Assembly: GCA_009733575.1 (NCBI GenBank)
Contig: ML769394.1
Coordinates: forward strand, 1 to 64,000
Direction: 5' to 3'
DNA from: Gymnopus androsaceus JB14
Lineage: Eukaryota > Basidiomycota > Agaricomycetes > Agaricales > Omphalotaceae
Length of the DNA stretch: 64,000 nt
Shown piece by piece: positions 26,132-36,605 of this stretch; position 1 is the first letter of the stretch; each line of letters begins with the position of its first letter. A program made the translations under genes and the position numbers. The notes below the pieces were generated by a model. The model saw nothing but the letters and a program-made list of their open reading frames with translations, was not told the DNA's origin and ran no database searches.

Positions 26132-27465
26132 ATTAATGACAAAGTATTTAAACCTCCCGCTCCCTTTGCCAAAACACTATCAATAAAAGCCCGGCACATA
26201 GTTCGGGTTAGAAAAACTATTATAAGTATCAACAATTGCCTTGTCACGAAACCAAAACGTGAATAAAAACCATGGCATCAGCTGTGTCCAAATTATCCTC
26301 TTTCTCAAGAAGAGAGATTGCCTTTGCACGGCGAGCCGGAGTAACCATCAATGAAAGATCTGAAGATACTACTGGAGGTGGTGGAGGAGCAAGGAATTCT
26401 CGAAAAACTTGATTCATACATGGCCAAACCTTCGTATGCACCTGGTCTATCCGGCTGCGGATAAACTGAGGACTGTTTCGGATTTTCAACCGAGGCTCAA
26501 ATTTTTGTACCTGGTGTCAAATCCCGTAGATTGTACTGTGTCGCACTTTTATCTTGCTTTCCCACTCCAATAAACCCAGATTAGATTCCAAAACATAAAT
26601 TGAGTTTATCCACTGCCGATTTCAACTGAGGCTTAAGTTTTGGTACTCGGTTTCAAGTAGACTCAGAGGGGGAGCGTTACAAGCACCCATGTGAATGTCA
26701 CATGTTCCAAGTTCAACTTGAACCACTCTTCAACTTCACGTTTCAAATTCACAACCTCGTCGTCGTTCAAGCCATGCAATAACTGCCAATGCGTCAAGCT
26801 TATACGGCCTCAACTCATCAACCTTTCCTGCCTCAAGAGCCCATATAATCTCAACCGCAACGCTTTCAAAAAAAGAGGATGTTGCAATCAAGTTTCAATC
26901 TCAATCATCATCTCAATGGCCTCGAACCATCAAGTCTGCTGTTTACTACCTTCACGCCTGCCAATGCAATTCCACTAATTTTCAAGACATCAACATTGTG
27001 ATCAAATGGTCAAGCTCAAAAGCCTCAAACTCAAGATTAAGCAATTTGCAAGTCTTCCATTCCATTTTATTGCTTGATGGTATCTTTCTCGCTCTGCATT
27101 GTTTTCATTGCTGACGAGATTTTTTGTAGGACCACAAGTTTTTCGGACATAGGGGTATTGGGTGATGAGTTTGTATGGGGTATTGGGAAATGAGTTTGTA
27201 CATCAATATCACGCGGGGAGTTTGCAGATGGGTATCGGGCAATGGGTTTGTACGTTTTTATTATCTGGTATTCAGTCAGTAGCACGATATAATGATTAGA
27301 GTGCATTTTATTGCTTCAATGGTGCATCGGGAAAGTCGGGAAATAATCCAGATGTGAATGGAATAGCAACAGTGGGCTGAAACACTGATTGGTGCCAGGT
27401 ACAAACCTTTTGGACCGGGCTTCAACTTTTTGAACTGGGTTCCAATTGGAACAAGGTCTATCGTA
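26132..27465. other. Harbinger intergenic region, no gene
   Basis: No coding frame is supported. There are three or four imperfect direct copies of a GGTATTGGG...TGAGTTTGTA unit at about 27155-27255, and two copies of CATTTTATTGCTT (27064 and 27304) flank this repeat block, suggesting a small later insertion or a duplication. Confidence 0.5.
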
Positions 27466-28512
27466 TCATAACGACACTCGGTTTAAAAAAAGTGATCCCG
27501 CGTTTGAAATCTCCATGGTTAAACGTAGTTGAATAGATTGGGCCACCTGTGTACTGACAACTTCGGTGAGTAGTCCACTGAGAACTTCCGATCCTTTCGC
27601 TTTCTTCGATGAAGATGGCACAAAGATATTGTCAGCAGAGCGCTTAAGCGTCAAAGCTGGTGTTTGCAAAGAACTAGCATGGGCAGAAGATGGAGCTGGA
27701 GTAGAAGTGATTGACTGCAAGGAAGATGATGCCACAGTCAGTTTGGGTGATGGAGGAGGTGACACAGAACCAGCATTGAACTTGGAAGCACCAGGAAGAG
27801 TCATAACCTGAAATCATCAATAAACGCCTACATGAACATTAATGCACCTACCTCATCCTCGATATCAGTCTCCTTGGCCATATCAAGAGCAAGTTTTTCA
27901 GGATCCCATGCCAGACTCATTTCACGTCCAGTACTAGCTCCAGCACCTGACAGACGAAAAACATTCGTTCCGGTCGCTTGGAAAGGCATGATAGCTTCGA
28001 CTTGATGTAAGAAATCCCAGCCACGGTTTCAGAATGGTTTCGCGGCTGCATTTTTCTTCACAAAATTGTCCCATGACTCCGCAGTTAGTGCAGTGATCCC
28101 TGCACCATTCTCATCGCTCCAAGGACCCCAGCCAGATTTTGCCTTGATTTTTCCGATGGCATTGAACTTCTTCTTACACTGTACCGATAGAAATTTGCCT
28201 CGGAAAAAAAAACAATATTGGTGTACATACCTCTTGCCATTTGGATCTACAAGCAGCTGCATCCTTTACTCCTCCAACAGTTGTAAATTGGACCATATGC
28301 TCTGCTGCAGCATTAAAAGTCCTTGTTTTGAAGCTAAAGCCTTCACCCATTTCCGAGCAATGTAAAGCGAGAAAGTCGAGGAAGTTTTTGGTGTCTGAGT
28401 AAGTCCATTGTGCACTTTCACCCTTGGGAGGCTTTTTAGCACGAAATTTCGGCCCTTTCGCAGTATTTTCAGACGGAGAAGCATCTTCTGGCATGCCGAG
28501 TGATGCAGACAT
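27466..28512 (-). pseudogene. Harbinger Myb/SANT-like DNA-binding protein
   Basis: Start at 28512 (MSASLGMPED). The trihelix region includes WTYSDTKNFLDFLALH...CRSKWQE, then an intron (GTATGT...GTACAG, about 28185-28232) and KKKFNAIGKIKAKSGWGPWSDE, as in Myb_DNA-bind_3-type partners of Harbinger transposases. KPF is followed by TGA (28029-28031) where relatives have arginine (KPFRN). The frame then continues NRGWDFLHQVEAIMP to a Ser/Pro-rich tail near 27466. A single CGA to TGA change would explain the break. Confidence 0.75.
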
Positions 28513-28690
28513 GAGAGCGAGAGGCAAACGACGCGTCGCTAGATTGCTAAACTATTTACGCGTTGACAAAAATCACAGGAGGTAACGTTCCGTAGGCTCA
28601 ACAGGTCACATCAGTAACATTTCTCATATTTCTCAGATCTCTCATATCTCAGATTTCTCACATGTGAGATCATTGCTGAACAGCCTCTTA

Positions 28691-30690
28691 TGGAATCTTG
28701 CAACGTGCGTTTTGAAGAGGGTGAAGCAAAGAGAATCAGAGCCAAACCAATGCATGACACAGATCAACCCATGGACTTACCTTTCAGGGATACCAAGGTC
28801 GGGATCAGCCCAGGTCCCATCAATCCCAACAATCCAACCATTCCGGATATCCCAAGTACTGGTGAGCTGGATATTAGTCTTCAAACTGAACCTCCAGCCA
28901 CCATAACACCTCTTCCTGTAACTCCACAGCAAGCCACGCCACCAGAACCCCGCAGGAGCACCCAGACCCACAAGTTGACAACCAGACTCATTGAGTCCAA
29001 GGCCTTGGAGGACAGAGAGCGGGAAGCAAAAGAGAGGGGAGAAGCTTGGGCTATTGACTTGCCGCCCGAGCAACAACCTCTAGCCCTCATTGTCCAGAAC
29101 CCGTGGGCATTCGTGTTGATGGACTTGGAGTTCTGGGTACCACAATTGTATAAGCAGGCGATGAGAAGACCAGACCTCTGGTCACCACCGATGCAGGCCG
29201 AGTACAACCTGCTGTTGGAGAAAGGGGTTTGGGAACTCATAGAGTTACCTCCAGGAGCTAACCTGACGAGGGGAAGGTGGACATACACCATAAAGTGGGG
29301 CTCAAACGGTGAAGTAATCAGATGTAAGGCTAGGTATGTGGCCCAGGGGTTTACGCAGATCCTTGGAGTCAACTATGACAAGACCTACAGGGCCATAGCC
29401 AGGATGGAGTCACTCTGACTCGTTCTTGCAATCATTGTGGTCCTGGGCCTGAACTTATTCCAGGTCGACTTCAAGGGGGCATACATGAAGCAGCTGGAAG
29501 GCTTCATCAAACAGGGCCAGGAACACTTAGTCTGCAAGCTGAAAAGATTGATTTACGGGACAAAGCAGGGAAGCCACAACTGGCAGGCCACATTAGCAGC
29601 TGGGTATAAGGAAGATGGGTACTATGCATCGAGAGCAGACCCCTGTATACGGTACCGGAGAACGGGCTCAGAGTACACTATCACGAGTACATATGGGGAT
29701 GACGTCTGCGGAGGTTCCTTGACAACGGATGGAAGGAGGAAGGCGATTGCAGACTTAGGGAAATGCTGGGAAGCGGGTGAGGTAGGCTCAAATGTTCTGC
29801 TTGGTATGACAATACAACAGAATCCATCAACGGGATCCATCACAATATCCCAGAGGATCTACTTCGAGTGCATGCTGGAGCATTTTGGACTTCAAAATGT
29901 TCGACCTTGCAGAACTCCATTACCCCCGGGACTGAAAATCAAAGAATCGCCGAACCCACTGCTGGAGGAAGAGAGGAAATTCATGTCGGACAAACCCTAC
30001 AGGCCCATTGTGGGATCCGTGATGTGGGGGGCGGGCTGCATGAGACCGGATATCTGCTTTGCATCAAACTTACTCGCCAGGTACCAGCTAAACCCTGGCC
30101 GATACCACTGGGAACTTATTGAATGGCTGGCCGGCTATATCAGATGGACCTTACACTACGGCATCACATATGTTAAACCAGTAGGCGATGACACAAAACC
30201 AGGAGCAGGTTTGAAACCAGCCGGACACATCAATGCGGACTACGCAGGTTGTCTCGACACTCGGAGGTCTACATTGGGATATGTCTTCCTGATGGCCGGA
30301 GCCCCAGTGTCTTGGAGCTCAAAACGGCAAGCAACCATTGCAATTTCCATGGTAGAAGCGGAATATGTCTCTCTTGCTAGAGGGAGCCAGCAGGCTGTCT
30401 GGATGGCGTCATTCCTGTCGGAGGTCGACTTGGACCAGGAGGGACCAGTGGAATTGTACGGCAACAACAAAGGAGCCAACAGTCTGATGGAGACCACAAA
30501 GCAGCATGCGCTGGTGAAGCACATTGACTTCTGACACCATCACATCAGGGAAAAGGTAATGGATGGAGACATAGTGGTGAAGGGGATTTGCACAGCTGAC
30601 AACTTGGGGGATCTTTTTACGAAGCCACTCGCGGGACCTACCCACTTGAAGCTGGTGAAGATTTTGGGTTTGGATTGTATGGAGTAGGGG
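28691..30690 (+). pseudogene. Copia pol, reverse transcriptase-RNase H part
   Basis: Continuation of the integrase C-terminus (MESCNVRFEEGEAK), then a Pro/Thr-rich linker. The RVT_2 reverse transcriptase has WTYTIKWGSNG, KARYVAQGFTQ, FQVDFKGAYM and TYGDDVCGG (where YVDD would be expected). RNase H has ADYAGCLDTRRSTLGYVF and VEAEYVSLA. Stops at 29416-29418 and 30532-30534 are TGA in arginine positions (ESL*LVLAI, IDF*HHHIRE). After the second, the frame continues to the end of the LADLFTKPL-type block near 30640. Confidence 0.85.
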
Positions 30691-31013
30691 GGGTGTTGGA
30701 TTAGTACTCCACACGCTAAACTACACTTTGACATTCCCTTTACAGACACTTATTACTGTGTATTATTTATCCGGTTTCCTTCGGCTTGCTTACCCTTGCT
30801 TACCTACATCGATCACTTGATTGACTTATATACCTAGTGCACCGCTGTTTGCCTCCCTCAGTTGAACCATCACTTATGTGACAACTGAGGTGAGAGTATT
30901 ACTTACTTTACCGTTTGCATTCTTACTTACCTACAATACCTAGATCTTATTTATCTAACAGGTAGTAGTTGAACCATCATTTTTGTGACAACTGAGATCT
31001 TATTTATCTAACA
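30681..31013 (+). repeat. Copia polypurine tract and 3' LTR
   Basis: GGAGTAGGGGGGG (30681-30693) is the primer for plus-strand DNA. The 320-bp LTR 30694-31013 follows and ends TCTAACA, then the duplication CAGAG (31014-31018). Confidence 0.88.
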
Positions 31014-31018
31014 CAGAG

Positions 31019-32313
31019 AAGGCCTGAAGATCCATACACTTTCAAGGAAATAATTCAATGTGCTGATGATCTTGGAAAATCATTTGTGGGAGGAATGTAT
31101 TCAATGGAGCAAGGACCAAGTGGTTACACACCTGAGCCTTCTACCAGTAGAGCATATCCTAGATCCAAAAATGGACCACCTCCTAACCATGAGCATAGTA
31201 ATGAATAGGGTTATAAAATTTCACTTTCTAGTGATAAACATGACCTAGGTTTAAAATTGTTGGACCAAAGGTTGAGCATTTCTTCAAAGAAGATAGGTCT
31301 CAGAAACAGGTAATGTCAGAACAGTTGGAAAAGTTGGTGACCATGGCAGCTCAAAAAAACAATCAGTTAGGGATGAGTGTCAACCAATTAGCTAATTTAC
31401 CTGCTATGTCTGCACCTAGAATGAATAGGTTCAACAAACCAATGACCACAACAGAATATTTGTACTTTATGTGCAATGACCCAAGTCATAGAATGGGTGA
31501 CTGTCCACATTTAAAGGACTTCCTGAATAAAGGATGGCTAGTTCCTAGAAATGATGGTACAAACAAAGTGATGATGAAAGATGGAGGATTTATCCCTAGG
31601 AATGATGCTAGAGAGTCAAGGAAGATGAAAATTGAGAAGATTGCAAAGGAAAAGGGTTGGGACCAGTCAAATTCTGTGATGTTCTATGAAGAGGACTTAT
31701 CACCAGAGGCTGTGTTCTACACTCAACCTGCAGAATCTAGCTCAAAGCCTCCTACTCAAAGTGATCCTTTAATTCAGTTGCTGGCACAAATCAACACTAA
31801 ACTTGACTTAAATGCTGCTAAAATTGACCAATATGAAACAAGATTGGGAAATTTTGAAACCAAGCAAGAGGATGACATTTGGATTCATAACCAGAATGCA
31901 AAAAACTCCTAGTTCCAATGAAAGGTGCTAGTGACAGAGTTAGTAAACCTGTCACTAATGCTCAAAACCTAGAGGAAACAAGAAGAGCAATTCCAAAAGT
32001 AAATCCTAGAATGAAGTTTGATGGTGTTGTCATTGAGAAACCAAGCAAAGTCCGAAATGATTTGTATGAGCCTCCTATGATCAGAAATAATGATAACAAT
32101 GATGGCCAAAAGAAACCTGTTAAAAGTGTGGAGGAGGTAGAGCCAGTGACAGAAACTGGGGAAGACTCAAATTCTAGACCAATAGAGTCCAGACCATTTG
32201 ATAAAGTCCAACCATTGGAAGTCAGGCCAATTCCTAGAAATACCCCAAAAGGGACCCCACCCAACAAGTCAGGTTTGAAAATGAGAATGGCCCTACCTAA
32301 GGTTAAGACATGA
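31019..32313 (+). pseudogene. Gypsy-1 gag, second part, with zinc knuckle
   Basis: Continues the gag frame after the copia insertion (RRPEDPYTFKEIIQ from 31015). At about 31460 FMCNDPSHRMGDCP is a zinc knuckle that has tyrosine where the first cysteine usually is. Helical and acidic linker sequence follows. TAG stops interrupt it, and frame changes near 31250-31320 show decay. Confidence 0.65.
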
Positions 32314-32403
32314 ATTATTTCAGCCTGGGCTAGAGGAAGATTTGGCAGACAAACTCTTGAAAAGTGAAGTCATACTGACTGTTGCACAAAGCTGTCCACT
32401 AAG

Positions 32404-33222
32404 GTGCAAAATGCGGTCATCAGGAAAAACAAGAATAAAAGAGTCCCAGTGCAGAAGCACAAGGTTTTCTTTACTGAAGTTCCTGATGAGGAAGATACTC
32501 ACAATCTGAGGGAAATTAAAGACCTCAATGATGATGATAATGTATCAAACCAACCTGCACAGTGGATAGATATTGATGATCTAGCACCAATTGTTGAGCA
32601 CTTTGAAGTTTTGCTGCAGGATGAAGGCAATCTCAAAGCAGGATCTATAGCACAAAGGAATGTAGTTGAAATGTTTAAACAGGACCTACCTGAATATGAT
32701 CCTAGAAAAAACATCACTATTGTTGCCAGAAGCTCTGAGGGGCTCCATGTACTTTATCCTAGCATTGGAGAAACTCATCAGAAAGCTGAAAGTATTGGTG
32801 ATCCTGATTCACAAATTGTGTCCATGGATAAGATGGTTGCAACTGGCTTAGGCATTACATGGGATCCCACTACTGTTATTCATATGGAAAGTGCCCATGA
32901 AAATATTGCACCAACTAAGGGACTTGCAAGGAATGTGCCATTTACATTTGGAGAAATTACTGTGTACCTGCAAGTGCACATTGTCAATAAAGCTCCTTAT
33001 CAAGTGTTACTTGGTCAACCTTTTGATGCATTGACGGAAAGTTTTGTTAAGAACTTCCCCAATGGTGATCAGGAGATTACCATAATCTGCCCAAATACTG
33101 GGAAGAAATGCACAATGCCTACATATCCTAGAGGAAAGCCTTTTGAGTTGAAATACCCAAATGCAATTACCCTCAAACAACCCAGCCAATCTGAAGCTAA
33201 AGAGCAGAGTGAAAATTTTTAA
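32404..33222 (+). pseudogene. Gypsy-1 retropepsin-like aspartic protease region
   Basis: SQIVSMDKMVATGLGITWDP, LARNVPFTFGEITVYLQVHI and PYQVLLGQPFDALTES match the protease of a common mushroom gypsy clade. The active-site triplet reads D-P-D-S-Q instead of a D-[ST]-G-like motif, which would abolish activity. Confidence 0.7.
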
Positions 33223-33236
33223 AGTTCAATGATCTG

Positions 33237-34338
33237 ATGAATAATCAGGGAGAGGTTGCAGTACAGATAAATCTTAATGATCAAGGAAACTTCACAAGTG
33301 ATGGCTATAAACTCCCAGACAGTGAGGTATTTTCTAGAAATGAGTTGGCAGAAACATTTGTTATGGCTGCTAGACCATTCATTGAGGAAAATCAGCCAAA
33401 AGCTGCAGAGGTGCTGAATCAATACATAAATCAGCAGAAAGATGTAAATGGCAAAGCAGTGTATTGTAGTTGGAGAGAAAGTATTCCAAATTCTAGATTA
33501 TATGACCCAGCCCCGAACTCTGAGGAATCTAGTGGAAAGGTTCAATCTCCCAACATCAATATTCAGCCAAAACCTCATGAACCTAAGAATTCAATGAGAA
33601 CTCTCAAACAAATCATGAAGTTTGAGAAACATAAGAAGAGTACTGATGAGTGGAAGCGCTCACAACCGTTACCAAAATATTTTAAAATTAAAAGGGACAG
33701 GCAAGGTCTTAAAACTTATATGTTGGTTAATGTCTATGGTTCACAGAAATACAAACCAGTTGCTGTGAAAGTAAGACGAGTAAAGACATCTTTGCTAGAA
33801 GAGTATAGAGTTGAGAGGAACATAATTGGAGATCCACTTAACAACATGCCAGTGTTGCCCACTCATCCACCAAAATTTACTCCAGGTACTAGATATACTC
33901 AGGAGAGGAAAGAAATCATAGATAAAAATCATGATGAAGGCTTCTTGTGGCCTCAGGAGATGGACTTAGTCCATCACTTGATGAAAGAACAGGAACAAGC
34001 ATTTGCTTGGGAAGCAAGTGAGGGAGGTACCTTTAGAGAGGACTTCTTTCCACCTGTGAAATTTACTGTTGTACCTCATGAGCCTTGGGTTGAAAAGAAT
34101 ATATCCATTCCCCCTGGTATTTTCAATGATGTCTGCACAATCATTAGAGATAAGATAGATGCTGGTGTTTATAAACCATACAGTTCATCTTATAGGTCTA
34201 AATGGTTTTGTGTACTTAAGAAGAATGGAAAGAGTTTGAGAATTGTGCATGGTCTTGAACCATTAAATGCTGTTACAATCCAATACTCCGGAATTCCACC
34301 AGCTACAGCATATGTTGCTAGGGAATTTTCAGGTAGAA
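33237..34338 (+). pseudogene. Gypsy-1 reverse transcriptase, N-terminal part
   Basis: LTPGTRYTQER-type linker, then WPQEMDLVHHLMKEQEQAFAW, PPVKFTVVPHEPW and the fingers motif YRSKWFCVLKKNGKSLRIVH. The frame is cut at 34338 by Gypsy-2 (duplication TAGAA) and resumes at 42758. Confidence 0.75.
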
Positions 34339-34830
34339 TGTTATATCCATGTGGCTTCCGATACTTACAACCAACATTACCGCGATCAGTTGGCGCCGCC
34401 GAGCGATCGCCGCTAGCGAGCATCGGATAATCTTCGCAAGTTTCTATTCATTCTTATTGTTTATCCTTTCTATTACTTATTGTTCTTCTACTGAATTAAC
34501 TGTCGATACTTATTATACTTCTACTGAATACTTACTTACTTCGGCCCGATAGCTCTTCGAGTATATAAGCTAGAGTATTCTGTTTAGTAGTCTTCAGTTT
34601 AAATATCAACTTGGATAACTACTTCTCTGGAGATTACTCTTGTCATCGTCTCTATCGTTTGTCGGCCTTCCGCTGACAACGATTATTCTCTTCATCGGAC
34701 TACGCGACGTAGCGAGGGTGTTGTTAATAACTTCACTATCAGTCCACCACCTCGAGCGGCAGTCGCTATCGATCGTCGACAATTCGTTGGCGATACTTTT
34801 CCACCACTTGCTCGTAGCACGCTCCTAACA
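34339..34830 (+). repeat. Gypsy-2 5' LTR
   Basis: TATATAAG box at 34562-34569. AGTTTAAATAT at 34596-34606, near the expected RNA start, is complementary to the primer-binding site just after the LTR. Confidence 0.92.
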
Positions 34831-34832
34831 GT

Positions 34833-34843
34833 ATATTTAAACT
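34833..34843 (+). promoter_or_regulatory. Gypsy-2 primer-binding site, self-primer type
   Basis: ATATTTAAACT, 2 nt after the LTR, is an exact 11-nt reverse complement of 34596-34606 in the LTR. This matches the Tf1 mechanism, in which the 5' end of the transcript folds back and primes first-strand synthesis. There is no TGG start as in tRNA-primed elements. Confidence 0.65.
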
Positions 34844-34872
34844 AATACTTGTTAACGTTGTACTTGTTCTAG

Positions 34873-36576
34873 ATGCATCAACATCCAAGGAGAGGCCAAC
34901 CAACGGTCGATCCACCTATCATTCCTCCCAGCTCCCCTACTACTCCTAATCCTTTCATTGCCAACGCTCAATCTCTTCAACCCTATCAGGAGTCAATTTC
35001 AGTGATCGGCAATACTCGCCGACGTGGTAGTGGTTTCGGTCCCGCAGCAATTGCACCAACCGTAGTAATGACAGAACCCATTCAGGGTCAGCTAGGGCAA
35101 ACCGATTACGAACTAACCCAAGCAGTCGATGTAAACAGTGCTCCAGTATGGATTCGCACTCCGACACGTGGTCGAATCATCACTCTAGATGAACCGCAAG
35201 CGGTCCCTACTTCGCTGACCCCACTGTTCTGCGGCGGCTGGTCATTTACGATGCCTCGCTGTCACTCCCCCAGGGGATTCTGAGCGCTCCCAGACATTAC
35301 CTATCGTCGAAACAACGGGAGCAGAACCCAAAGCACAACCCTCCGTTCATGAGGAGCATGTTCTCATACCTCAGAAAGAAGAGACGATCAAAGGGAATCT
35401 TCCCGACATGATGAGGAAGAAGATGCCGATGAGGACACCGATTCCCATCCACAACCTTCTACAGATCCGCCACCAGGAGGTGATCCAGAAGACCCACCAG
35501 GTGGAGGTGGAGGTGGAGGTGGTGGTGGTGGAGGCGGCGGACCTCCTCAAAGACCTAGAAATGATCCTAATGATGACGAAAACAATACTCGTCAATTCTT
35601 CGATCTCATGAATTCCTTCCGAGGATCAATTGACACACTGGGTGGTGTACTTTCGAGGATGAACGTACCTTCTGGTGACTCTTCAGACTCGAAGTCGAAA
35701 GTAAAGGAACCTGATGTATTCGGTGGTTCTGAACCTCGGAAGCTCAAAGGGTTCCTCGTTTCTTTATCTTTGGTTTTTATTGACCGACCAACGTATTTTA
35801 CGGAGGCACGGAAGATTAACTACACCCTATCATATCTCGGCGGTGCGGCGAAAGAATGGTTTGAACCCGACATTCTCGATCCCGACCTTTCCGCTATACC
35901 CGCCTGGACTTCTTCTTATTCCGCACTCATACAAGAGTTGCAGGATAATTTTGGTCTATACGACGCTCAGGGTGATGCTGAAGATAAGCTCGGAAACCTT
36001 CGAATGAAGGAAAACGAGAACGTATGAAAGTACAATATTCGTTTCAATACTCTCGCCGCTTCCATGGCATGGGACGAATCCGCCCTTTGATGGGCATATC
36101 AGCGTGGTCTTGCTAATCGATTGAAGGACGAGTTGGCACGCATTCCCGAACCACGTACTCTCGCCGATTTCCGATACAAAGTTCTTCGAATCGACAATCA
36201 ATACTGGAAGCGAGAAGAAGAAAAGAAAAGAGAGGTTGCAAGGACTTCTGGGGGTAGTACTAGCAGTAAAACTTCTTCCCCAACGAAAAAGGGTTCATCG
36301 AACTCTTCCTCTCAAAATGTACAATCACAATCTTCTTCTTCTAACGCGAACAAGACTTTCAATGCATCGGTCTCCTTTTCTGGTCAGCAGAAACCAGCCG
36401 GAAAACAACCTTGGAAACCTACTGGTTCGTCTTCCACTTCTTCCGCTTCGACGCCAAAGCCTTATGCGAACGTTCTGGGACTGGATGGCAAGTTAAAGCC
36501 AGCCGAGATGGAGCGCCGCAAGAAGAATAATCTTTGTACTTTCTGTGGCGGAAAACACAAAGTCGAAGGATTGTAA
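34873..36576 (+). pseudogene. Gypsy-2 gag
   Basis: ATG at 34873 (MHQHPRRGQP), a Pro-rich N-terminal part and a frame change near 35270. A glycine run (35500-35540) precedes the capsid-like core FDLMNSFRGSID...SYLGGAAKEWFEPD. A Ser-rich linker leads to the zinc knuckle CTFCGGKHKVE (about 36535). TGA at 36025 and 36088 stand where arginine is expected. An extra G near 36570 shifts the frame just before the last zinc-knuckle cysteine. Confidence 0.75.
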
Positions 36577-36605
36577 TAAGCGGAACAAGTGAACAACTCT
36601 AGCGG

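Larger units (their letters stand above)
24581..28687 (+). mobile_element. PIF/Harbinger DNA transposon, complete with both genes and ends
   Basis: 4107 bp. TIRs GAGGCTGTTCAGCAAYGATC (24581-24604, 28664-28687); target duplication TTA at 24578-24580 and 28688-28690 (the TWA site of this superfamily). Inside are a DDE transposase (+) and a Myb/SANT-like protein (-), converging, the standard two-gene set. Both subterminal regions carry repeats of TGAGA/TCTCA. Excision rejoins the copia frame. Confidence 0.92.
11848..31013 (+). mobile_element. Copia-type LTR retrotransposon inserted in Gypsy-1 gag
   Basis: LTRs of 320 bp (11848-12167 and 30694-31013, TG...CA). The 5-bp duplication CAGAG is at 11843-11847 and 31014-31018. 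The order gag, zinc knuckle, protease, integrase, RT, RNase H is copia-like (integrase before RT). About 14 kb of the 19.2 kb is later insertion: a KDZ region and a Harbinger element. By eye the two LTRs differ at about 18 positions, mostly transitions, so the insertion is not recent. Confidence 0.9.
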
